A stretch of 64,000 bases of DNA from Microcystis aeruginosa FD4 (GTDB lineage: Bacteria; Cyanobacteriota; Cyanobacteriia; Cyanobacteriales; Microcystaceae), in contig NZ_CP046973.1 in NCBI RefSeq assembly GCF_009792235.1, positions 1,922,001-1,986,000 on the forward strand, given 5' to 3'. A program made the translations under genes and the position numbers. The notes under the pieces are model-generated. The model did no database searches. It saw only the letters and a program-made list of their open reading frames with translations, and was not told the DNA's origin. This document shows positions 57,291-64,000 of this stretch, piece after piece (position 1 is the first letter of the stretch; the number at the start of each line of letters is the position of its first letter).

Positions 57291-59362
57291 AATCGTTCCC
57301 CGATACCGAAATGGAGACGAGAACCACCATCGACATTAAAACCGTAGTCAACCCGAATTTGACCGACGGGAGACTGTACCCGAACACCTAACCCGTAACC
57401 GAGACCGGTACCGGGTAAATCCCGGACAATCCCGGGTTGACCGGGGACATCGCCTTGGGAACCAATAGTAGTGCCGAAATCGACAAATAACGCCCCCCCG
57501 ATAATGGCGACAATGGGAAAACGATATTCGGCCGTCGCTTGGAAATAACTGCGACCGCTACCCACTTCTCCCTCGGCGTAACCCCGTACAGAGTTACTAC
57601 CCCCCACAATAAAAGCATCGTAGGGGGGTAAATCACCTAATACTGTCCCTGCTTGCACATTAAAAGCGAGGGATTGCTGACCTTTAAAAATATCGGTTTC
57701 AAAGAGATTAAAGGAATTAATCAACCGAACGGGGATAAAATAACTGTAACTGCCCCGAACACGAGTGCCGAAAATACTGCCAGAACCGACCGGAATAGTT
57801 TGTTCTAAACCTAGACGCAGGAAAGAACCACTGGTGGGCTGCAGGGGATTGTCGCGAAAATCTTGAATAGCGCCAATATTTAGGGAAAGTAGATCATCGA
57901 TCCCAGAGGAACTAAAAGCCAGTTGTTGACTGCCAAAACCATGGAGAGGTGCAGACAGGGGAGAGATGTCACCATTGGCATTTTGCACCTGTACCTGTTG
58001 ATAGTTAAAGCCTAGGGAAACCACCCATTTTGGTTTCGTAAACACATCGGGGGCCAAAGGACGGACAAAAGTAATACCGCCACCCGTCCGGACGATACGG
58101 GGACTATCATTATCGTTAAGCGTCCGAATTGAGGAATTTTCCCCATCATAAACTAGAGAAATCGACTGTCGCCGGAAAACGTTGACCGTGTAGGAAGTGC
58201 GGAAATTATCCGTGGCAATCCAAGGATCGGAAAAACTCAGATCAAATAAAAATTCCCGTTCCCCTAATTGGACTTCTGCCCCTAAAGTTTGGTTATTACC
58301 GCCAAAATTGCGCTGTTGATAGCTAACAGTCCCGAATAAGCCCGCATTCGAGCTAATACCACCCCCAGCGGCCAGGGAACCGGTATTACCTTCCACCACA
58401 TCGACGTTAACGACCACCTCCCTTGGGTCGCTGCCGGGGGAAAAAGAGAGACGCACATCCTCGAATAAACCGAGACCGAAAACACGCTGTAAATCCTGTT
58501 GGGCCGTATTGCGGTTGAAAATATCCCCCGCTTTTAGGCGCATTTCCCTAGTAATGATAAATTCTCTGGTTTTCCCCTTGACCGGCTCCTGTTCGACGTT
58601 AAAGTAGCGTACTTGAATTTTTTCGATTAAACCTTCAGAAATGACCAGAATCACCCTACCATCGGGAGTGACTTGCGGCGCACCGATCACCTGGGCTAGA
58701 TCATAGCCGTTTTTGCTGTACCAGTCATTGATTTTTTTTACCCCCGCCTGTAATTCCCGCAAATTCAGGGTTTTGCCGTATTGACCGGCGAAAATTTCCT
58801 CGACCACGCCGGCAGGTAAAATCGATTTGTCCACGGTTTCTGGGGCAATTTGAATCTGTACGCCCTGAAAAACGGGGTTAGGTTGCACCTCAAAGGTGAC
58901 TCGCACCCCTAGGGGCGTATCTTGGGGAACTGCCCGCACATCGGCAAAAAAACCCGTGGCAAAAACGGCGTTAATATCTTCTTGCAGTTGCGATCGAGTC
59001 GTGCTTCGTCCGGGTCGGGTGCGAATGGTATTATAAACTAGATTTTCTAATTCTCGATCGGCCCCTTGTACTACCACTTCGGCCACCAAAACCCGCGACT
59101 CCTCGACCTGCGCTGGTGGGGCTGTTGTGGGAGTTTCTGGAGGGTTTGGGGTTTCCGTCGGGGTTTCCGGTGCCGGTGCCACGGGTGGAGTAGTTTCTCC
59201 CGTCGCGGGGGGAGACTGTACTAGCTGCTCGACGCGGGGAAAAACCGTCTCTGGGGGTTCTTCTTGGGCAATTGCCGTCCCGTGAAATAATCCGAAAATA
59301 GCCAGCAGCACGGCCAGCGAGGAATATGGCCTCGAAAAATTGAGATTTTTAAGCACTTCCAC
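57287..59362 (-). CDS. Omp85/BamA-family outer membrane protein
   Basis: 691-residue precursor. A signal peptide (about residues 1-32, ending in FGLFHGTAIAQ) is followed by a Pro/Thr-rich linker (about 45-85) and three POTRA-like repeats (about 90-330, for example LEDINAVFATGFFADVRA-type segments). A C-terminal 16-strand barrel ends in aromatic Phe (FGIGERF). The barrel carries the FGTTIGSQGDVPG and VRGYAEGEVGSG (VRGY) motifs that define the family. It inserts outer-membrane proteins. The start is GTG 59362; a second GTG two codons later also fits. lpxC follows in the same direction. Confidence 0.93.
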   Translation of the reverse strand: MEVLKNLNFSRPYSSLAVLLAIFGLFHGTAIAQEEPPETVFPRVEQLVQSPPATGETTPPVAPAPETPTETPNPPETPTTAPPAQVEESRVLVAEVVVQGADRELENLVYNTIRTRPGRSTTRSQLQEDINAVFATGFFADVRAVPQDTPLGVRVTFEVQPNPVFQGVQIQIAPETVDKSILPAGVVEEIFAGQYGKTLNLRELQAGVKKINDWYSKNGYDLAQVIGAPQVTPDGRVILVISEGLIEKIQVRYFNVEQEPVKGKTREFIITREMRLKAGDIFNRNTAQQDLQRVFGLGLFEDVRLSFSPGSDPREVVVNVDVVEGNTGSLAAGGGISSNAGLFGTVSYQQRNFGGNNQTLGAEVQLGEREFLFDLSFSDPWIATDNFRTSYTVNVFRRQSISLVYDGENSSIRTLNDNDSPRIVRTGGGITFVRPLAPDVFTKPKWVVSLGFNYQQVQVQNANGDISPLSAPLHGFGSQQLAFSSSGIDDLLSLNIGAIQDFRDNPLQPTSGSFLRLGLEQTIPVGSGSIFGTRVRGSYSYFIPVRLINSFNLFETDIFKGQQSLAFNVQAGTVLGDLPPYDAFIVGGSNSVRGYAEGEVGSGRSYFQATAEYRFPIVAIIGGALFVDFGTTIGSQGDVPGQPGIVRDLPGTGLGYGLGVRVQSPVGQIRVDYGFNVDGGSRLHFGIGERF

Positions 59363-59633
59363 ACACCCAGTAACACCATTATGGTTTTGTTTGTTTTCTC
59401 TGCCCGAGAAATTTAACGAACGTTAAAACTTTAGCAGATCGCTTACTCTCAGTAAATCCCAGCTTGACTGGTGACTAAAGAGATACTGCATCAGGTCTGA
59501 CATTGGGCAGCCCTGATGCATTAAGTTTTAATCTTGCCATATCTTAGCTTTTTCCGGTTTGGCTCTATTCCAATTTACCCTCTAGGATGATTACCACCTC
59601 GGTTTTGCACAATTAATTACGCCAGCGCAGATG

Positions 59634-60512
59634 TCAACCCCTGGTTTGTAATAACTCTACCAGTTGCGAGACCTGTTGGCGATTGAACATTTGCAGCAGG
59701 GTACTAGCTACTAATTCCGGTTCCAGGGTAATCAGGATTTGTGGTAATTTGGCGGTGGCTAATAATTGCAATTCTTGACTGACGGTGATTTCTTCCCCGC
59801 GACCCCATTCTAATAAATCACTGGCTTGTTTTAATTCTTTAATAATAACTGGGGCGAGAGTGCGATAGGAATGTTTGGGGTTAGCCAGGGCTGATTGGGC
59901 ATTTTTAACTAAATATTGCCATTTTTGTGGTTCTGAAGCCAATTGAGACAGAGATAAAATTAATTCTTGTAATTGCTGACGGGAAGCACTGGTTTCTTCC
60001 TGTTTGAACAGTTGTAACATCTGTTGCAGGATATCTCTGACGCTGATGGAGATAGAAGACGCTGCCGCAATAGCTGGGGTAGATTTTCCTTGGCCGAGAA
60101 GATACTTAAGATGGACCCCTAATTCGGCAAAAGTCGGTTCACCGTTTTTAACGATAGCGTTAGCTTCCTCTGCTTGCAAACCTAAGGGACTCTGCAGCTT
60201 ATCGATCAATATCTGAAGCAGATCATAACCTTTCAGAAACAAAGATTCTAATTTTTGATCGACTTGTATGGGATTTTCTTTCAGTATTTTGAAAGCATCC
60301 TCAAGACGGTGAGCAGTTTTTTGGATACTGGTATAACCTAACATGGCCGCCCCCCCCTTGATGGAATGGGCGGCTCGAAACATCTCGTTCATCTGTTCAG
60401 TGTTGTTCACGAGATTGCCTAAGTCTAAAATTCCCTGTTCCAAAGTTTCGAGGTGTTCTTTTGCTTCTTCGATGAAATAGCCGAGAATTTTCTGATTGTT
60501 AGCGGAGTCCAC
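59634..60512 (-). CDS. Hpt (histidine phosphotransfer) domain protein
   Basis: 292-residue protein. Residues 1-110 are an Hpt domain with phospho-acceptor His49 in AAHSIKGGAAMLG. The remainder is helical with no kinase, receiver or CheW domain. It resembles the N-terminal part of cyanobacterial CheA-like hybrid kinases (PixL/PilL type) but stops early. It is either a stand-alone phosphotransfer protein or a truncated kinase; the clean stop followed by unrelated sequence favours a genuine short gene. Chemotaxis or pilus signalling is an inference. Confidence 0.82.
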   Translation of the reverse strand: MDSANNQKILGYFIEEAKEHLETLEQGILDLGNLVNNTEQMNEMFRAAHSIKGGAAMLGYTSIQKTAHRLEDAFKILKENPIQVDQKLESLFLKGYDLLQILIDKLQSPLGLQAEEANAIVKNGEPTFAELGVHLKYLLGQGKSTPAIAAASSISISVRDILQQMLQLFKQEETSASRQQLQELILSLSQLASEPQKWQYLVKNAQSALANPKHSYRTLAPVIIKELKQASDLLEWGRGEEITVSQELQLLATAKLPQILITLEPELVASTLLQMFNRQQVSQLVELLQTRG

Positions 60513-60597
60513 GGTCTTATCCCCCTTATCAAGATGCTGTCTAATCCTAGATTGCCCAGTTTTTTAGGAAATATATCAGTTATTAGGCAATGGCACT

Positions 60598-60727
60598 GGT
60601 GATTCGGTAGTAGTGATGGAGGCTTAATCCTTTGCTTTGTTGTGCATTGTAGTCATGGATAAAATACCAAAGGGCTCCCCAAAGTGATTCTCCATTTTTT
60701 TAGAGAAAGATAGACTCTCTCTCACCG
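60598..60727 (-). mobile_element. IS1-family insertion sequence, 3' end fragment
   Basis: GGTGATTCGGTAGTAGTGAT through AGACTCTCTCTCACC matches the left 130 bases of the element at 17389 (the end of its transposase gene). It joins directly to an IS4 copy at 60728. The orientation is opposite to the partial copy at 54606. Confidence 0.8.
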
Positions 60728-61850
60728 GAAGTGTTGAACGGGGAAAAAAGTCGTCCAAAATTTGATATTATAGATAAGAAAATAAAGTAAATATACACAA
60801 ATAAATGTAAATAAGCCCTGCTTATAATTTTCCCAAAACTAATGAAAGAGCTTCTCAAGCCACTCCCCAAAAATGACTATCCCGCCTTAAGTACATTTAC
60901 CTTTGTCTCCTGTTGGATAGGTTGGCGCTGGATAAAATTATCGTTAGCATGAGAGACTTAAGCGCACGCCTGAAAATGCCAGGAATTAATGTCAATACGT
61001 CAACGTTTTCTAAGGCGAGTAAAATCCGAGAGACAGAACCATTTGAGAAAATCATAAATGAATTAAATAAAAGGTTAGTAAGCAAAAAAGGAAAAGAAGC
61101 AGCTCAAGCTTTGTTTCCAATTGACTCAACAATAATCTCACTGACAAGTAAACTGTTATGGCAAAAAGGACGGCATCAAGTAAAATTATTCTGTGGACTA
61201 AATAGTATCACCACAGAAGTGGGGGGGATCGTGAGCAATTTTGGTCAAGTACATGACTCTAAACAAGGGCAAAAAACTATCGAAGAAATTCCTTTAAATA
61301 GAGTTTAGGTACGGAACCGAGGCTTTTATTATCATGAAAGAATCAAAAAATTATTAGAGAAAAAAGACAAGCACTTTGTTTTAAGGGTTAAAAATGATCT
61401 GAAGCTATAAATGCTGGAAAATGGTCAAACTAGGAGCAGAAAAAAGAGAAGTAGAGGTAAGAATCGTTGAGTTTTGTGATCTAGAAAGTACAAGTTAATT
61501 TCGGATTGCGACGGACTTACCCTTAGAAGGATAAGGAGGGGTAAGTCATGAGGAAATTGCCGAAATTTATCGGCAAAGATGACCAATATAACTTCTTGGT
61601 AAATTTCTAAAAATGCAGCTAAAGCTTGACCGTTTAATCACAAAAAATGAGAGAGGAATTTCGATACAAATTTATAGCTTTATCATCGCTTATTTAATTT
61701 TGCAACTAATAGATATTGAAGAAGCATTCAGCAAAAGCTTATTAGATAAATTGCGCTATTTACAGAGTTTTATGTGTCAACATATCAGCTATTTACACTG
61801 GGTTAGGAAAATTGTCTATTCAATTTGAAAAATGGCGTTTTGGGGTTGTT
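60728..61850 (+). mobile_element. IS4-family insertion sequence, degenerate longer copy
   Basis: Starts like 16354 and extends through the whole transposase in pieces: an N-terminal part (MKELLKPLPKNDYPALSTF, frameshifted near 60920), a central part RLALDKIIVSMRDLSARLKM with the DDE-type segment DSTIISLTSKLLWQKGRHQV and FGQVHDSKQGQKT (stop at 61306), and a C-terminal part from 61613 (LKLDRLITKNERGISIQIYS). Several frameshifts and stops make it inactive. The order of motifs fits the IS4 family. Confidence 0.8.
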
Positions 61851-61859
61851 ATGTTCTTA

Positions 61860-62208
61860 AATGTAAATTTTTGTTACGAGATGCAACGTTTCTGGTAATT
61901 TAGGATAACCTTGTTTACCTTTTACCTTTTTCTTTCAATTATCATAGAAACGAGCAACAGCCGACCATGCCGGTTCTGCTGTTGCTTGTCTAGCAGTAGA
62001 ATTTAATTCATCGACGAACTTAAACTATGAACACCAAAACTGCACAATATTTACTGAGAGCATATTTATCTACTTTATCCTCTCGTGGAAGCATCCATCC
62101 AAAGTCTTAAAGCCTTATTACCGATAAATTGTACTGTACGAATACCATAGTCAATGGTAGAACACTGACTCGGCTTGACCACTGCTTTCATTTCTAAGAC
62201 AATCATTG
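61860..62208 (-). mobile_element. tnpB: TnpB (IS605 family) N-terminal fragment
   Basis: From ATG 62208 the minus strand reads MIVLEMKAVVKPSQCSTIDY then GIRTVQFIGNKALRLWMDA, the characteristic start of TnpB. After a gap and frame change it reads ELNSTARQATAEPAWSAVAR and GKQGYPKLPE, also TnpB. The rest, including the RuvC nuclease residues, is missing where the IS4 copy begins. It is a non-functional remnant. Confidence 0.75.
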
Positions 62209-62650
62209 TTTATTGGCCTTAAAAAACTTATTTTAAGCTAACACAATCCGCACAAAACCGTCAAGGTTCAATAATCGTGCTTCGCCGATGCTCTATTGGT
62301 CATGGTTTCATCCCATCTGTAAAACTGATACCATTTTTCAAAAGTAATGACAGAGATGGTTATGCCTGGTGCATCTCAATTTTGTCGAAATATCTAGAGG
62401 ACATTTTGGGCGCACGCGGTGCGCCCCTACCATTGGCGCAATCATATTATTGTAGGGGCGAATTGCCTTCGCCCTCTTTGAACAACTTCTGCTGCTCACC
62501 ATCAGTGAGAGAAAATCACCAATAGGAGATGCACCCGGTTATGTCTGCTACGGATAAAGAAAAATGGTATGAGGGTCTTTACCCTGACATTTTCGATAAC
62601 CTTCAATTCTAATGATAGGATGAACGATCGAAGCTCTCCAGAGAAACCCT
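62209..62650. other. Gap before the Rieske gene with a GC-rich dispersed repeat
   Basis: At 62409-62474 lies a hairpin-type repeat (GGGCGCACGCGGTGCGCCCC and TGTAGGGGCGAATTGCCTTC). Short open frames across it (for example 62277-62525) have no domain and are not believed. The remaining sequence up to 62650 shows no clear promoter element. Confidence 0.5.
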
Positions 62651-63700
62651 ATGACTAGCTTACTGCGCGACTTTTGGTATGTGGCCACACCGGCAAATAA
62701 ACTTAAACCCGGTCAGCTAATGGCCAAAAAAATGCTAGGTGAACCGATTGTTGTCGGCAGGAGACAGGATGGAGAAGTGTTCGCATTGCGGGATATTTGC
62801 CCCCATCGTGGCATTCCGCTGCACCATGGCTGGATTGAAGGGGATGGGGTTTACTGTTGCTATCACGGCTGGAAATTTAACACTAGCGATGGCGTTTGTT
62901 CTGAGATACCCTCATTAACTGAACACGATCGCCTTGATATTAGCAGAATTTGTGTCACCAGTTATCCCTGTCGCGAAATACAAGGTCATATTTGGGTGTT
63001 TATTCCGGCAGACTCAAAAAGAGAAATTAATCAAGAAAATCTGCCTCCTGTGCCGACTATTAGTGATTTTGGCAAACTTACACCGAAAATAGCCGAAACT
63101 ATCCCTTTCGATTGCAATATTGACCATGCAGTGGTGGGATTGATGGATCCGGCCCACGGTCCCTACGTTCATACTTCTTGGTGGTGGCGCAGCGGTCCGC
63201 GCCAATTTCGGGTCAAAGAAAAACAATACGAACCTGTTCCCCTCGGTTTTCGTCTTGCCCCCTATGATATGCCCGTAAGTGCGAAACCCTATAAAATTTT
63301 GGGTAATAAAGTATCGATTGAAATTGTTTTTGAATTACCCTCGGTGCGTACAGAAATACTACGAGGTGATCGCTATTTGGCCTGTGCTTTTACGGCAATT
63401 ACTCCCATCGATGAAAATCACTGCGAAGTCCATCAAAGTTTATACTATACGATTCCTTGGTTGGCATTTTTAACCCCTCTTTTGCGTTATTTAACCCGAC
63501 AATTCCTCAAACAGGATCGCGATGTGGTGATTAAACAACAGGAAGGACTTAGTTATCATCCAGCTTTGATGTTAATTGATGATGCCGATACCCAAGCCAA
63601 ATGGTATTATCGCCTCAAGCAAGAATACGAAAAATCTCAAGCAGAAAAACGGGATTTTGTCAACCCCATTAAAGCACAAATTTTACGGTGGCGCAGTTAG
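62651..63700 (+). CDS. Rieske-type aromatic ring-hydroxylating oxygenase
   Basis: 349-residue oxygenase alpha subunit. The N-terminal Rieske [2Fe-2S] centre has Cys50/His52 (CPHRG) and Cys69/His72 (CCYHGW), exactly 16 residues apart. The catalytic domain has the mononuclear iron motif IDHAVVGLMDPAHGPYVH. The family includes PaO/Tic55-like and PobA/VanA-like enzymes. The substrate is not predictable; pigments, sterol-like or aromatic compounds are possible. The start MTSLLRDFWYVATPANKL is well aligned with homologues. No reductase gene is adjacent, so it may use ferredoxin. Confidence 0.88.
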   Translation: MTSLLRDFWYVATPANKLKPGQLMAKKMLGEPIVVGRRQDGEVFALRDICPHRGIPLHHGWIEGDGVYCCYHGWKFNTSDGVCSEIPSLTEHDRLDISRICVTSYPCREIQGHIWVFIPADSKREINQENLPPVPTISDFGKLTPKIAETIPFDCNIDHAVVGLMDPAHGPYVHTSWWWRSGPRQFRVKEKQYEPVPLGFRLAPYDMPVSAKPYKILGNKVSIEIVFELPSVRTEILRGDRYLACAFTAITPIDENHCEVHQSLYYTIPWLAFLTPLLRYLTRQFLKQDRDVVIKQQEGLSYHPALMLIDDADTQAKWYYRLKQEYEKSQAEKRDFVNPIKAQILRWRS

Positions 63701-63716
63701 AATTTGCTCATTTTAT

Positions 63717-64000
63717 TTAGCTTCTCACTAAGGATTTATTGACACTGGCTTCAATTTGATAAATGGATGAAAGGACGCTACCTTGATGATTATTGACTAG
63801 ATCATATTTGACCTCTTGTAAATAATTAAAAATAGCATCCCGCAGAATCGGTTTTTCAATGTTTACCGTGTGCTGATAGTCCCATAAATCCCAAACTATC
63901 AAGCCAATTCCCACGATTGGATCGATTAATTCTGCCCCAAAACTACTCGCTACTGCCCCACCGGTTTTAGTGGCAATTTTCGCCCCCGTTTTTCCCGCTA
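63717..64000 (-). CDS. Hypothetical protein, C-terminal part (runs off the window)
   Basis: The minus strand is open from the window edge to a stop at 63717, giving about 94 residues: AGKTGAKIATKTGGAVASSF then GAELIDPIVGIGLIVWDLWD, with a Gly/Ala-rich amphipathic region and one hydrophobic segment. The tail (IEASVNKSLVRS) is soluble. The start lies beyond base 64000. The family is not recognised; the Gly/Ala-rich repeat before a membrane-like helix suggests a membrane-associated protein. It is convergent with the Rieske gene. Confidence 0.6.
   Translation of the reverse strand, partial: AGKTGAKIATKTGGAVASSFGAELIDPIVGIGLIVWDLWDYQHTVNIEKPILRDAIFNYLQEVKYDLVNNHQGSVLSSIYQIEASVNKSLVRS

Noticed and set aside
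57388..58485. Antisense or alternative-frame ORFs inside omp85
   Set aside because: They are shadows of the barrel and POTRA coding sequence.
62277..62525. 82-residue ORF before the Rieske gene
   Set aside because: It spans a GC-rich dispersed hairpin repeat and has no domain or ribosome site.

Overview
The window reads as chromosomal DNA of a unicellular, bloom-type cyanobacterium, most likely Microcystis aeruginosa or a close relative. Support for a cyanobacterium is direct: ccsA, ndhD, chlB, an assimilatory nitrate reductase (narB) with an NtcA-type box, a DnaX-type intein, Omp85/lpxC, a TxlA-like thioredoxin and HIP1 palindromes (GCGATCGC, e.g. 34-41). The genus is an inference from the density of decayed insertion sequences, miniature inverted-repeat elements (MITEs), heptanucleotide tandem arrays and toxin-antitoxin genes. 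No tRNA, rRNA or CRISPR array was recognised.

Layout. 1-13.2 kb is mostly housekeeping: ccsA (partial) divergent from ftsH; a secreted unknown with a small overlapping partner; a TxlA-like thioredoxin; a NIL-domain ferredoxin; isochorismate synthase; an aldehyde dehydrogenase; a beta-propeller-like protein; and a permease pair. 13.2-14.6 kb holds three MITEs. argH is followed by a 16-21.4 kb graveyard: IS4, IS5-like, IS200/IS605 and IS1 fragments, a broken FUSC-type transporter, a broken VapBC locus, an intact AbrB/PIN pair and a P-type ATPase remnant. narB (21.5-23.7 kb) and dnaX (23.9-27.2 kb) follow. 27.3-43.4 kb carries a monothiol glutaredoxin, a VapBC-like pair, an MscS channel, lipA, a MidA-like methyltransferase, chlB, a ParA ATPase, a prepilin-like protein, trmL, a DNA cytosine methylase, ndhD, livF/natE and rlpA. 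43.4-46.1 kb is again repeat-rich, with yefM-yoeB and a frameshifted DUF29 gene. 46.2-53.9 kb holds a Uma2 protein, a CbiG-CobJ fusion, a PEP-CTERM protein, cobK, a frameshifted ArsA/Get3 homologue, panD and a DUF3598-like protein. 54-64 kb has more IS debris around a DUF1460 protein, lpxC, omp85 and an Hpt protein, then a Rieske oxygenase.

The most interesting object is in dnaX. The gene is interrupted by a 430-residue intein (24326-25615) inserted between Glu129 and the Cys that continues the Walker B region. The intein's own reading frame has splicing blocks at both ends but no recognisable endonuclease. The same DNA encodes, in the -1 frame, a complete 329-residue LAGLIDADG homing endonuclease (24553-25542). 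Both frames stay open for about 1 kb. An in-register slippery heptamer (A AAA AAT, 24565-24571) lies exactly where a -1 slip would carry ribosomes from intein into endonuclease. A selfish endonuclease hidden out of frame inside a protein-splicing element is the best candidate here for an unusual system. I cannot check whether it has been described.

The second theme is small mobile DNA. Seven complete copies of one MITE family share GGG...CCC termini, and six of them are flanked by matching 6-bp target duplications of the form TANNTA. At least five other short dispersed repeats are present. Several genes are altered by these elements: the midA stop codon lies inside a MITE, and a FUSC gene and a vapC remnant meet at another. 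Three other genes carry single-base frameshifts (DUF29, ArsA, and possibly the PEP-CTERM gene in a G7 tract); each could be a real mutation or a sequence error.
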